Shown here: positions 1 through 8,343 of the stretch, piece by piece
How the letters are laid out: each line of letters opens with the position of its first letter
How positions within the stretch are numbered: the first letter of the stretch is position 1
Assembly (NCBI GenBank): GCA_046092445.1
Contig: JBJTDR010000085.1
Coordinates: forward strand, 1 to 35,218
From: CAIUPE01 sp046092445
GTDB taxonomy: Bacteria > Pseudomonadota > Alphaproteobacteria > Rhizobiales > Beijerinckiaceae
Direction of reading: 5' to 3'
Length of the DNA stretch: 35,218 nucleotides
Program-made: the position numbers and the translations under genes
Notes under the pieces: model-generated
What the model saw: the letters and a program-made list of their open reading frames with translations, nothing else
Told to the model about the DNA's origin: nothing
The model's database searches: none

Positions 1-571
1 CGATACCTATATCGTTGATCTCGCAACTGACGTGATCTCGGAGGCGGCGAATGCGGGCACGGATAGCGTTCAATCTTCCGCCACTTTTGCTCTTTCCGCC
101 AACCTCGAAAACCTTACCCTCACCGGCACAGCTGCCATCAATGGCATGGGCAATACAGGCGCCAACATCATCACCGGTAATTCCGGTGTCAATAATCTCA
201 GCGGGAATGCCGGGAATGACACGCTGGATGGCCTCGCTGGGAATGACGCGCTCAATGGCGGTGCCGGGCTCGACAGGCTCATCGGCGGCGCGGGCAATGA
301 CATGCTCCTCGGCGGCACGGAGAGCGACACCTTTGTCTTCGCCGCAGGTTTTGGCAAAGACACGATCGTGGATTTCAACGCCGCCACCGGCGTCAACCAC
401 GACGTGCTGGAATTCTCGACGGCCGTTTTCGCCAATTGGGCGGCCCTGCTCGCCGCAACCACCCAGGTCGGAACCGATCTCGTCATCACCCAAAACGCCA
501 GCAACACGATCATCCTGAAAAACGTCACCCTCTCGAGCTTCACCTCGGACAACGCAATTTTCATCGCCTGA
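1..571 (+). CDS. RTX (hemolysin-type calcium-binding repeat) protein, C-terminal part
   Basis: The reading frame is already open at base 2, so the gene starts before the window and only about the last 190 residues are seen. They contain glycine- and aspartate-rich nonapeptide repeats (NAGNDTLDG, GAGLDRLIGG, GAGNDMLLGG) that form calcium-binding beta-rolls in RTX proteins. After these comes a domain beginning ESDTFVF and continuing GKDTIVDF, like the serralysin/M10 C-terminal module. The end is short and hydrophobic (AIFIA), as in uncleaved type I secretion signals. By family knowledge the product is exported through an ABC-type I system and folds outside the cell with calcium. The enzymatic or adhesive part, if any, lies outside the window, so the activity is unknown. 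No secretion genes are seen nearby. Confidence 0.9.
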   Translation, partial: DTYIVDLATDVISEAANAGTDSVQSSATFALSANLENLTLTGTAAINGMGNTGANIITGNSGVNNLSGNAGNDTLDGLAGNDALNGGAGLDRLIGGAGNDMLLGGTESDTFVFAAGFGKDTIVDFNAATGVNHDVLEFSTAVFANWAALLAATTQVGTDLVITQNASNTIILKNVTLSSFTSDNAIFIA

Positions 572-585
572 TCAACCAACAAAAC

Positions 586-608
586 GGGTGACGGCAAATC
601 CGTCACCC
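586..608 (+). terminator. Stem-loop after the RTX gene
   Basis: A perfect 9-bp inverted repeat, GGGTGACGG and CCGTCACCC, closes a 5-base loop 14 bases after the RTX stop codon. No T-run follows it directly. It stands just before a second hairpin that has one, so the two probably act together at the 3' end of the mRNA. Confidence 0.6.
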
Positions 609-619
609 GGGAAGTCGAC

Positions 620-642
620 CCCCCGGCATGGCCGGGGGTTTT
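620..642 (+). terminator. Rho-independent terminator of the RTX gene
   Basis: CCCCCGGC and GCCGGGGG form a perfect 8-bp GC stem around an ATG loop, followed directly by TTTT. This is the classic intrinsic terminator form, about 50 bases after the stop codon. Confidence 0.85.
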
Positions 643-1138
643 CCGTTGTTCGCTATAAAAAACAGATCATTTTTCAGCCAAACTCCAACGCTACCAATTC
701 CGACTGGAAAATGTCCCATGTCCGGCATGGAAATTTCCGGTTCCACCTCTGGCACAACGCACTCCAACACTCCAACGTTGGAATTCGCCTGTTTCTCCCG
801 ATTTTTCCGCCAAATTTGCCCTGTTTCAAAGCAAATTACCCCGAATTTCATCGCGGATTCGCCGGCACCAATCGTCGCTAATTCCGGATTCCCCTGTCAA
901 ATCCGGCCTGTACCACCCCCGCCCCCCGCCTTTCCCGTTCAACAAAAAACACGGCAAAAATCCCTAAAATTGCCATGTTTTCTTGCTATTCTCCTGTCCA
1001 GGTCCGGCAGATACCGTGGTCCACAGCCCTCTGAAACGGCCTGTTTGTTAAAAAATTGATTTTCTTGATTGAAAAGCAATTCCACTCTATTCCGTCGTTC
1101 TGTTTATCGTACGACGGCCAAAGGTTTCGGAATTCCGC
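643..1138. other. Long non-coding gap between the RTX gene and prfC
   Basis: I see no credible gene here. Frames open across this stretch have no recognisable domain and no good ribosome site. The segment 698-782 packs four short dyads: TTCC-GACT-GGAA (698-709), CCATG-TCCGG-CATGG (716-730), GGAAATTTCC (729-738) and the 12-bp perfect palindrome TCCAACGTTGGA (771-782). A weak hairpin (1054-1081, one mismatch) lies 57 bases before prfC. The stretch may hold the prfC promoter, but no clear sigma-70 pair was found. Confidence 0.5.
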
Positions 1139-2725
1139 ATGATCGAGAAAAGCCAATCCTCCCGCCGCAGGACCTTCGCGATCATCTCGCATCCTGACGC
1201 CGGCAAGACGACCCTGACGGAGAAGCTCCTGCTGTTCGGCGGTGCGATCCAGCTTGCCGGCGCGGTCAAGGCGAAGAAGGCCGGGGCGGAAACGCGGTCG
1301 GACTGGATGGGGATCGAGCGGGCCCGCGGCATTTCGGTTGTTACCTCGGTGATGACCTTCGAATACGCCGATTGCGTCTTCAACCTGCTCGACACGCCGG
1401 GCCACGAGGACTTTTCGGAGGATACCTACCGGACGCTGACCGCCGTCGACTCTGCTGTCATGGTCATTGACGCCGCCAAGGGCATCGAAGCCCGCACACG
1501 AAAGCTGTTCGAAGTCTGCCGCCTTCGGGATATCCCGATTGTGACATTCATCAACAAGATGGACCGCGAAACCCGCGATCCGTTCGACCTTCTGGACGAG
1601 ATTGAGAAGACCCTCGCGCTCGATACTGCACCTGTCACATGGCCAATCGGCCGCGGCCGGAACTTTGCGGGCACCTATGATCTGCGGTCCAACCGCGTCC
1701 GGCGGGTTGATACCGACGAGGAGCCCTTGCAGGTCAACGGCCCCGAGGATTCCCGGGTCATGGCACTGCTGCCCGAGCACGAGCGCGATGTTGCGGGCGG
1801 GGAGTTGGCGCTCGCCATGGAGGCCTGCCGTCCCTTCGATCGCGCGGCCTTTCTGGAAGGCCATCTGACACCCGTATTCTTCGGCTCCGCGCTGAGGAAT
1901 TTCGGTGTCCGCGACCTGATCGACGCTTTGGCCGAGATGGCGCCGCCGCCGCGCAGCCACGATGCGAATACCCGCTCTGTCACCGCCGACGAGAAGGCAA
2001 TGACAGGGTTTGTGTTCAAAATCCAAGCCAACATGGACCCGAATCATCGGGATCGCATTGCCTTTATCCGCGTTTGCTCCGGCATGCTGACCCGCGGAAT
2101 GAAAGCCAAGTTGATCCGCACCGGCAAGCCATTGCCGCTGAACGCGCCGCAATTCTTCTTCGCCCGCAACCGTGCTCTTGTCGAGGAGGCCTATGCCGGT
2201 GATATTGTCGGAATTCCCAACCATGGAACGCTTCGCATCGGCGATACGTTGACGGAGGGAGAGGAATTGGTTTTTCGGGGCGTGCCCAGCTTCGCCCCCG
2301 AAATCGTGAGGCGCATCAAACTGCAGGACGCGATGAAGGCGAAGAAACTCCGCGACGCGCTTCAGCAATTGGCCGAGGAAGGGGTTGTCCAGCTCTTCCT
2401 GCCCGCCGATGGCTCAAGCGCCCTCGTCGGTGTTGTAGGAGCCTTGCAGCTTGATGTTCTGGCCGAGCGACTATTGGCGGAGTATGGCCTTCCAGTCGCC
2501 TATGAAGCATCACGATTCTCAGTTTGCCGCTGGATTACGGCGGATGATCGAATTGAGCTGCAGAAGTTCATTGATGCCCATTTCGCGTCGATTGCCTATG
2601 ATCTCGACCAGGCGCCAGTGTTCTTGTCCGGCTCGGCTTTCCAGCTTAAATACGAGGAGGATCGCTGGCCGCTTGTTCGTGTCTCGGATATCAAGGACTA
2701 TCAGGTGACCGGGTCAGCCGTTTGA
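1139..2725 (+). CDS. prfC: Peptide chain release factor 3
   Basis: RF3 is a cytoplasmic GTPase that removes RF1 or RF2 from the ribosome after termination. The 528-residue length is normal for the family. The GTPase motifs are intact: P-loop SHPDAGKTT at residues 17-25, switch I RGISV at 63-67, DTPGH at 85-89 and NKMD at 139-142. The remainder matches RF3 domains II and III, including a C-terminal stretch ending in KDYQVTGSAV. The ATG at 1139 is chosen because the usual short N-terminal lead to the P-loop starts there; AAAGG lies upstream. EF-G-like proteins are the main alternative, but the length and the RSDWMGIERARGISV segment indicate RF3. It stands alone, with the next gene 27 bases downstream on the same strand. 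Confidence 0.96.
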   Translation: MIEKSQSSRRRTFAIISHPDAGKTTLTEKLLLFGGAIQLAGAVKAKKAGAETRSDWMGIERARGISVVTSVMTFEYADCVFNLLDTPGHEDFSEDTYRTLTAVDSAVMVIDAAKGIEARTRKLFEVCRLRDIPIVTFINKMDRETRDPFDLLDEIEKTLALDTAPVTWPIGRGRNFAGTYDLRSNRVRRVDTDEEPLQVNGPEDSRVMALLPEHERDVAGGELALAMEACRPFDRAAFLEGHLTPVFFGSALRNFGVRDLIDALAEMAPPPRSHDANTRSVTADEKAMTGFVFKIQANMDPNHRDRIAFIRVCSGMLTRGMKAKLIRTGKPLPLNAPQFFFARNRALVEEAYAGDIVGIPNHGTLRIGDTLTEGEELVFRGVPSFAPEIVRRIKLQDAMKAKKLRDALQQLAEEGVVQLFLPADGSSALVGVVGALQLDVLAERLLAEYGLPVAYEASRFSVCRWITADDRIELQKFIDAHFASIAYDLDQAPVFLSGSAFQLKYEEDRWPLVRVSDIKDYQVTGSAV

Positions 2726-2752
2726 TATTGGCAATAGGATGAAAGCGGAGCA

Positions 2753-3835
2753 ATGACCCAGTCATCGGATAATACCATTCTCGTGAAGGCTCCGGCCCTC
2801 AAAACACTCGTCAGCCAGATTTTTTTACAGGCCGGCTCGAGCCCTCGTGAAAGCCAGTTGGTCGCGGATCATCTGGTTGAAGCCAATCTTCGGGGCCATG
2901 ATTCGCATGGCGTCGGCATGATCCCGCTCTACATTACCAATCTCGGCCTTGGCGAGGCTGTGCTGAACGTGCACCCGACGACGATGCGTGATCTTGAAAC
3001 AATGGTTGTGCTGGATGGAGGCCTCGGTTTGGGTCAGTCCATCGCGCACGAGGCAACGGAGCTCGGGATCAAGCGGGCCCAAAAGCACGGCTCCTGCATT
3101 GTCGCGCTGCGTAACAGTCATCACATTGGCCGTATTGGTCACTGGGCTGAACAATGCGCCGATGCGGGCCTCGTCTCACTTCATTTCGTTAATGTCGTGG
3201 CCGAACCGGTTGTCGCACCTTACGGCGGCAAAGTGGCCCGCTTGGTCACCAATCCCGTCTCGATCGGTATTCCGCGTGATAATAATCCACCGGTTATTGT
3301 GGATTTTGCGACGAGCAAACTCGCCCATGGCAAAATCAGGGTTGCCTACAACAAGGGTATCGACGTACCTGAAGGAGCATTGATCGACGCGATGGGCAAT
3401 CCGACCTCGGACGCTTCGGTGCTCTTCGAGGATCCAAAGGGTGCTTTGCTTCCGTTCGGCGATCATAAGGGCTGGACGCTCGCATTTGCCTGTGAGGCCC
3501 TTGCAGGAGCTTTGACGGGCGGGTTGACGGTCAAGGGGCCGGCAAGACGCCCCGCTGTCATCAATAATTTGCTGTCAATCATCGTCTCAGTTGACTCGAT
3601 GGGCACGGCGCCGTCATTCTTTCAAGAGCTTGACGGTTTCATAGGTTGGGTGCAGTCAGCGGAAAACGGACGAGCTTCATCTGTTTTGTTACCGGGCGAT
3701 CCCGAGCGCGCCACGCGCAGCATCCGTCTCGCGGAGGGTATTCCCGTCGACAAAATGACTTGGCGCCAAATCACTCAGGCGGCAGAAAATGTTGGTGTGA
3801 CCGAGAGGGCGCTTGCCGCAGCACTCGGGGCATGA
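2753..3835 (+). CDS. Ldh-family NAD(P)-dependent 2-hydroxyacid dehydrogenase (malate/L-lactate dehydrogenase type)
   Basis: This 360-residue protein belongs to the LDH2/MDHG family (YbiC/HcxB, ureidoglycolate and sulfolactate dehydrogenases), a fold distinct from classical lactate dehydrogenase. Family hallmarks are visible: HDSHGVGMIP near residue 50, where the conserved histidines lie, SHHIGRIGHW near 125, and the ATSKLAHGKI segment near 190. Members reduce 2-oxo acids or oxidise 2-hydroxy acids with NAD(P)H in the cytoplasm. Malate, lactate, sulfolactate and ureidoglycolate forms cannot be told apart by eye, so no symbol is given. The gene follows prfC by 27 bases, and its stop codon overlaps the likely start of the next gene, suggesting translational coupling. 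Confidence 0.88.
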   Translation: MTQSSDNTILVKAPALKTLVSQIFLQAGSSPRESQLVADHLVEANLRGHDSHGVGMIPLYITNLGLGEAVLNVHPTTMRDLETMVVLDGGLGLGQSIAHEATELGIKRAQKHGSCIVALRNSHHIGRIGHWAEQCADAGLVSLHFVNVVAEPVVAPYGGKVARLVTNPVSIGIPRDNNPPVIVDFATSKLAHGKIRVAYNKGIDVPEGALIDAMGNPTSDASVLFEDPKGALLPFGDHKGWTLAFACEALAGALTGGLTVKGPARRPAVINNLLSIIVSVDSMGTAPSFFQELDGFIGWVQSAENGRASSVLLPGDPERATRSIRLAEGIPVDKMTWRQITQAAENVGVTERALAAALGA

Positions 3836-4866
3836 GAATTCATCCGGAGGAACAAACGAACTCGAAAGGCACTGGCAGTATCGCGAAGAGACGATACGGC
3901 ATGTCATGGTTCGGAATTGCTGCAAGCGTCATTCTGATGGGGATTGCGCTTGTTGTCCTCTATCGAATTTCAACAGAAGTTAGTCTTGCTGACGTCAGGA
4001 CAGCATTTGCAAAAGCTGGTCGAGAGCAGATCGGACTCGCGATCCTATTCACCATCATAAGCTACCTTTTTCTGACCGGATATGACGCCCTTGCACTCCG
4101 GCAATTGGGAATACGGGTCAAAGTCTGGGTCATGGCACTGGCCTCCTTTGCGAGCTATGCTATATCGTTCACTTTGGGTTTCCCGCTACTTACCGCAGGT
4201 ACGGTTCGCTATTGGATTTACGCATCGAGCGGGGTATCGTCGTCGAAAGTGGCCAGTTTGACGTTGATTGCAGGAACGACATTTATTCTCGGAATGGCGT
4301 TGGTTATCGCTGTCGGCCTCGTCTGGCAGCCGATAACGCTCGCAAGTATCAATCAGGCTGCCGTCTCCGTGAATCGTGCGATCGGAATTGTAGTATTGGG
4401 TGGTCTCGGTATATACCTCGGCTGGGCCGCAATGAGGCGCCGTCATCTTAGTATCGGTCGATTCGTTATCGAGATGCCAACCTTTTCTGTCTCCGTTGGC
4501 CAGCTTGTCCTCGGCGCGGTGGATGTCTGTGCGGCGGCAGCAGTACTCTACGTGCTATTGCCCTCTGAGCACGGGATTGCATTCGAGACGTTTGCGGCCG
4601 TCTATGCTTTTGCCTGTCTACTTGGGGTCGTAAGTCATGCCCCTGGCGGTCTGGGCGTATTCGAGGCTACGATCTTGCTTGCCTTTAATTCGGTGCCGAA
4701 AGAGGGCTTGATCGGTGCGCTGTTCCTGTTCAGGCTCTGCTATTATCTGGGGCCGTTCGTTCTTGCGCTTGCTGGACTTGGAGCCTACGAAATTGTCATG
4801 CGGATGTCACGATCTGACAGAGGAAATTCAACGCCCGAGAGAGATGAAATCCGTCAAGCTGAATGA
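3832..4866 (+). CDS. YbhN/UPF0104-family integral membrane protein (LPG synthase TM-region type)
   Basis: About 344 residues with roughly eight hydrophobic helices and the pattern of the lysylphosphatidylglycerol-synthase transmembrane region, including YAISFTLGFPLLTAGTVRYW and the late motif HAPGGLGVFEATIL. The family includes flippase domains of MprF and stand-alone YbhN proteins; the substrate of stand-alone members is not established. No soluble aminoacyl-transferase domain follows, so it is not a full MprF. The ATG at 3832 overlaps the preceding stop as ATGA and is preferred; an alternative ATG at 3901 lies just before the first helix. A longer frame opening at 3646 would run inside the dehydrogenase gene and is not supported. 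A PHO-box-like repeat for the next gene lies inside its 3' end. Confidence 0.8.
   Translation: MRIHPEEQTNSKGTGSIAKRRYGMSWFGIAASVILMGIALVVLYRISTEVSLADVRTAFAKAGREQIGLAILFTIISYLFLTGYDALALRQLGIRVKVWVMALASFASYAISFTLGFPLLTAGTVRYWIYASSGVSSSKVASLTLIAGTTFILGMALVIAVGLVWQPITLASINQAAVSVNRAIGIVVLGGLGIYLGWAAMRRRHLSIGRFVIEMPTFSVSVGQLVLGAVDVCAAAAVLYVLLPSEHGIAFETFAAVYAFACLLGVVSHAPGGLGVFEATILLAFNSVPKEGLIGALFLFRLCYYLGPFVLALAGLGAYEIVMRMSRSDRGNSTPERDEIRQAE
4793..4810 (+). promoter_or_regulatory. Putative PHO box upstream of phoR
   Basis: TTGTCAT, four bases GCGG, then ATGTCAC: two 7-base direct repeats with an 11-base period, as in PhoB sites (consensus close to CTGTCAT). It lies within the end of the YbhN-like gene, 82 bases before the phoR start. 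The -10 element that should follow is weak. Confidence 0.5.
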
Positions 4867-4892
4867 GTTGATCAACGCAAGGAAATGGCGAC

Positions 4893-5978
4893 ATGGTAGG
4901 GGGATTGGGACTTGAAAGTCGTACCCTCATATTTTCTATCCTTGAAGCTTTGAGAGACCCCGTCGTCTTGATCGACGGACTGGCAAATGTACATTCGTTG
5001 AATTCGACTGCCAAATCGTTATGGCCAAGTCTTGTTGAGGGAAGGCCCTTTTCATTTTCGCTGAGATATCCCGACTTAAATGATGCCATCAGGGCCGTGC
5101 TGAGTGGCGAACCGGAGCGTTCAGTCGAGTTGATTGAGAGGATTCCCGTCGAGCAGTCATTTTTGGTTCGGGTATCTCCGTTGTCGGAGGTTACGCATCG
5201 CGGAATACGTAATTATCCGCTCGTTATTGTTGTATTCACGAATCTTACCGAGGCGCGTCGACTCGAATCGACTCGGGTTGATTTCGTTGCGAACGCGAGT
5301 CATGAACTACGAACTCCGCTGGCTTCGCTCTTGGGTTTTATCGAGACTTTGCAGGGTTCGGCGCGAAATGATCCGAAAGCCCACGAGAGATTTCTTGGTA
5401 TTATGCGCGACCAAGCTCAACGAATGTCGCGCCTGATCGATGATTTGCTGTCACTTTCTCGTGTCGAGATGAGTGAACACAAGCAACCAGTTGATCACGT
5501 CGACATTGGCTTGCTCACTCAAGAAATGGTCGACATGCTCAAGCCCTTGGCACGCGATCGAGGTGTCGAGATAAATTATCAGCCTCCGTTTGATCCCATA
5601 ATTGTGATCGGCGATCGGGATGAATTACTTCGCTTGATCGAAAACCTGATTGAAAATGCCATCAAATACGGACAATCCGGTGGAAAGGTTGAAATCTCAG
5701 TTGATCATTCAAACACTCTTAGCAACGGAGTGTCCGAAGTGGAGCTATCGGTTAGGGATTATGGTCCGGGAATAGCTTCGGAGTTCCTTCCTCGTCTCAC
5801 GGAACGATTTTACCAGATCGATATCGCGGCCAGTCGGGATAAGGGAGGAACAGGACTTGGCCTTGCTATCGTAAAACATATCGTTAATCGTCATCGAGGA
5901 CGACTTGTGATTGAAAGCAAGGTCGGTGCGGGTTCAATTTTTCGGGTGTCTTTGCCGAAGCATTTTAAATCCATTTGA
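4893..5978 (+). CDS. phoR: Phosphate-regulon sensor histidine kinase PhoR, without membrane segments
   Basis: 361 residues. A PAS-like domain covers residues 10-120 (ILEALRDPVVLIDG). The HisKA domain carries phospho-acceptor His137 in ANASHELRTPL, and the ATPase domain has an N-box (ENLIENAIKY, about 250-259), RDYGPGI near 288-294 and GGTGLGLAIV at 318-327. By homology it phosphorylates PhoB when phosphate is scarce and dephosphorylates it, through PhoU and the Pst transporter, when phosphate is plentiful. The identity rests on the kinase type and on pstS-pstCAB-phoU-phoB following. Unlike E. coli PhoR, no hydrophobic N-terminal helices are present; an in-frame TGA at 4869-4871 prevents an upstream extension. 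The ATG at 4893 has AAGGAA eight bases upstream. Confidence 0.92.
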   Translation: MVGGLGLESRTLIFSILEALRDPVVLIDGLANVHSLNSTAKSLWPSLVEGRPFSFSLRYPDLNDAIRAVLSGEPERSVELIERIPVEQSFLVRVSPLSEVTHRGIRNYPLVIVVFTNLTEARRLESTRVDFVANASHELRTPLASLLGFIETLQGSARNDPKAHERFLGIMRDQAQRMSRLIDDLLSLSRVEMSEHKQPVDHVDIGLLTQEMVDMLKPLARDRGVEINYQPPFDPIIVIGDRDELLRLIENLIENAIKYGQSGGKVEISVDHSNTLSNGVSEVELSVRDYGPGIASEFLPRLTERFYQIDIAASRDKGGTGLGLAIVKHIVNRHRGRLVIESKVGAGSIFRVSLPKHFKSI

Positions 5979-6008
5979 ATTTTCCGATCTCTGCTCTCTG
6001 CATGACGT

Positions 6009-6063
6009 ATGTCACACATGTCAATCGATGCGTCACAAAACTGTCATTCGCAAATCTTACACT
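6009..6063 (+). promoter_or_regulatory. PHO box and -10 element of pstS
   Basis: GCGTCAC, AAAA, CTGTCAT at 6030-6047 is a good PHO box: 7-base repeats, 4-base spacer. Ten bases further is TACACT (6058-6063), a fair -10 at the distance expected when PhoB replaces a -35 element. Two extra half-sites, ATGTCAC (6009-6015) and ATGTCAA (6018-6024), lie upstream but not in the 11-base phase. Confidence 0.75.
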
Positions 6064-6158
6064 CGTTATCGCGAAATAGTTTCGCTCCAAATTCGCTCAC
6101 TGGCCAATGCGTTATCTGCGTGGCTTCGGAGCAGTCGGTTCAAAAATGGAGACTTTCT

Positions 6159-7166
6159 GTGAAGTTCATGACGATTTTTGCCGCAGGCTTTGTTCTCGCG
6201 GCTTCTTTGACTTCAGCTATTGCTGCGGACATCTCAGGTGCTGGCGCAACATTTCCCTACCCGATCTACGCAAAGTGGGCAGATGCATACAAGAAGCAGA
6301 CGGGTATTGGCATGAATTATCAGTCAATTGGATCGGGCGGCGGAATAAAGCAGATACAGGCGAAGACCGTTACCTTCGGCGCAACTGATGCTCCGCTGAG
6401 TGGCGCTGATCTCGAAAAATGGGGGTTGGTCCAGTTTCCAATGGTAATGGGCGGCATTGTTCCAGTGATCAATGTGGACGGTATCGAGGCAGGGCAGATG
6501 ACTCTCGACGGTTCAACATTGGCAAATATATATCTTGGCAAAATCAGGACATGGGATGACGCAGCGATAAAGGCTTTGAATCCGAATTTAAAACTCCCCT
6601 CTACCGCGATTATTGTCATTCGTAGGTCCGACGGTTCGGGCACCACATTCAATTTCGCGCACTACCTTGCGAAAATGAGCGACGATTGGAAAAGGAACGT
6701 CGGTGTTGCGACCGCGCTAGAGTGGCCTGTCGGCATTGGTGCGAAGGGTAATGAAGGTGTGGCAAACAATGTGATGCAAGCCAAGGGCTCCGTTGGCTAC
6801 GTCGAGTTTGCGTATGCAAAGCAAAACGGCCTGACCTATACAAAAATGATAAATGCAGCCGGTAAGGCTATCACTCCTTCGCTCGCTTCTTTCCAGGCAG
6901 GAGCAGCAAATGCGGATTGGAATAGTGAGCCCGGTTTTGCCGTCATTTTGAGCAACCCCACAGGTGTAGCGGCTTGGCCGATGACAGCAACGACTTGGAT
7001 CCTGATGTATCGACAGGCACAGGACGCAGAAATGTCTGCCGCCGCGATCAAGTTCTTCAAATGGGCTTACTCCAGCGGGGACAAGATGGCAATGGACCTC
7101 GACTACGTTCCGATGCCGGAAAATGTTGTCGGCGACGTCATCAAAGTTCTGAACGGAATCAAGTAA
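6159..7166 (+). CDS. pstS: Periplasmic phosphate-binding protein PstS
   Basis: Substrate-binding subunit of the high-affinity phosphate ABC transporter. The N-terminus from the GTG at 6159 (or ATG at 6168) is a signal peptide: basic start, hydrophobic AAGFVLAASLTSAIA, cleavage likely before ADISGAG. The mature part begins SGAGATFPYPIYAKW and contains QSIGSGGGIKQI, FGATDAPL and RRSDGSGTTFNF, all phosphate-pocket segments of the PstS family. At 335 residues it is of normal length. The GTG start is chosen because TGGAG lies just upstream; in-frame ATG codons near 6009 would put a non-signal leader in front. It lies under a PHO box and is separated from pstC by a hairpin, which fits the higher level of binding protein usual for ABC importers. 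Confidence 0.96.
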   Translation: MKFMTIFAAGFVLAASLTSAIAADISGAGATFPYPIYAKWADAYKKQTGIGMNYQSIGSGGGIKQIQAKTVTFGATDAPLSGADLEKWGLVQFPMVMGGIVPVINVDGIEAGQMTLDGSTLANIYLGKIRTWDDAAIKALNPNLKLPSTAIIVIRRSDGSGTTFNFAHYLAKMSDDWKRNVGVATALEWPVGIGAKGNEGVANNVMQAKGSVGYVEFAYAKQNGLTYTKMINAAGKAITPSLASFQAGAANADWNSEPGFAVILSNPTGVAAWPMTATTWILMYRQAQDAEMSAAAIKFFKWAYSSGDKMAMDLDYVPMPENVVGDVIKVLNGIK

Positions 7167-7219
7167 CGTTTGTGTGGAATAGCATTCAAAGAATACATTT
7201 TCCGATTGCGCATCGAATG

Positions 7220-7246
7220 GGAAAGAGGCAACGAAAACCTCTTTCC
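7220..7246 (+). repeat. Stem-loop between pstS and pstC
   Basis: GGAAAGAGG and CCTCTTTCC make a perfect 9-bp stem with a 9-base loop, followed by TGTTTGT. It may be a partial terminator or an mRNA 3'-end stabiliser, letting pstS be made in excess of the membrane subunits. That role is inferred from position. Confidence 0.6.
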
Positions 7247-7338
7247 TGTTTGTCTTCGGTACACTGTTGTCTGATCGGGGACTGAAGCAAACCCTCGGGA
7301 TGGTGCTCGCTTTCTGGATTGAGAACGAGGGGATAGGA

Positions 7339-8343
7339 GTGTCTCAGGTGAACGACCCGATAATCCAATCGGCAGGACTGGTGCGAACGATTGGGCGCGA
7401 CAAAGCGAAAGCTGTGTGGCGTTTCCGGATCTCTGACACGGCTTTCCAAATGCTCGCAAGGGCAGCAGCCATACTTGTTCTAATCATTCTCAGTGGTGTC
7501 ATTGCATCCCTTATTCATGGATCAATACCCATCTTCGATGAGATGGGATTGGAATTTTTTACCTCTTCATCGTGGAACCCGGTTACTGATCGCTTTAGTG
7601 CAGGAGCCGCAATTTTCGGGACGGTGGTCACATCGGTAATTGCACTCATGATTGCTGTTCCTGTTGGGCTGGGAATCGCCATTTTTTTGACGGAGCTTTG
7701 TACGCCAAGATTACGTCGACCGATTGCAATAGCAATTGAGTTATTGGCAGGTATCCCATCCATTATTTACGGCATCTGGGGATTATTCTTTTTTGCTCCG
7801 TTTCTTCAGCAGCATGTGCAGCCTTATTTGATTTCTGTTTTTGAAGATATACCCCTGTTTTCCACCCTATTCGCGGGACCACCTTATGGAATAGGAGTTT
7901 TGACGGCTGGACTCGTGCTGGCCATTATGGTTTTGCCGTTCATCACTTCCATATCCCGCGATGTTTTCGATACCGTTCCACCAGTCTTAAAGGAAGCTGC
8001 TTATGGAATGGGATGCACAACATGGGAAGTTGTCAGGAAAATTGTCATGCCTTACACCAAAGCGGGTGTAATCGGCGGCATAATGCTGGCTTTGGGTCGA
8101 GCGCTCGGCGAGACCATGGCAGTAACGTTCGTTATCGGGAACGCTCACAAAATTTCCGGCTCTTTGCTCGCGCCAGGGACATCTATCTCGGCAAATATTG
8201 CAAATGAGTTCACGGAGGCCGTGGGGGAAGTTTACACGTCTGCGCTGATCGCTCTTGGACTAATTCTTTTCGTGATTACTTTCTTTGTTATAGCGATGGC
8301 AAGATTACTGCTCATGCGCCTCGATGCGAGGGCCGCCTCATGA
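7339..8343 (+). CDS. pstC: Phosphate ABC transporter permease PstC
   Basis: Inner-membrane permease of the Pst importer, pairing with PstA. It has about six hydrophobic helices and matches E. coli PstC closely: IFGTVVTSVIALMIAVPVG, FLTELC, the ELLAGIPSIIYGIWGLFFFAP block, and the cytoplasmic EAA-type loop around GMGCTTWEV through GRALGETMAVTFVIGN. The GTG at 7339 gives 334 residues and has AGGGG six bases upstream; GTG at 7348 is a close alternative. An upstream TTG at 7267 would add an unusual leader and is not preferred. The C-terminus overlaps pstA as ATGA, so translation is probably coupled. Confidence 0.95.
   Translation: MSQVNDPIIQSAGLVRTIGRDKAKAVWRFRISDTAFQMLARAAAILVLIILSGVIASLIHGSIPIFDEMGLEFFTSSSWNPVTDRFSAGAAIFGTVVTSVIALMIAVPVGLGIAIFLTELCTPRLRRPIAIAIELLAGIPSIIYGIWGLFFFAPFLQQHVQPYLISVFEDIPLFSTLFAGPPYGIGVLTAGLVLAIMVLPFITSISRDVFDTVPPVLKEAAYGMGCTTWEVVRKIVMPYTKAGVIGGIMLALGRALGETMAVTFVIGNAHKISGSLLAPGTSISANIANEFTEAVGEVYTSALIALGLILFVITFFVIAMARLLLMRLDARAAS

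Noticed and set aside
588..1059. Open frames in the gap after the RTX gene
   Set aside because: They start in terminator hairpins, lack ribosome sites and have low-complexity translations with no domain.
986..2368. Long minus-strand open frame of 460 codons
   Set aside because: It lies opposite prfC, whose family match is certain; its translation has no recognisable domain and is a by-product of codon bias.
3646..3831. Upstream extension of the YbhN-like gene
   Set aside because: It overlaps the dehydrogenase gene in another frame and encodes no membrane or family sequence.
7267..7338. TTG-started leader for PstC
   Set aside because: The segment has no PstC homology and a poor start site; GTG at 7339 has a good ribosome site and gives a normal length.
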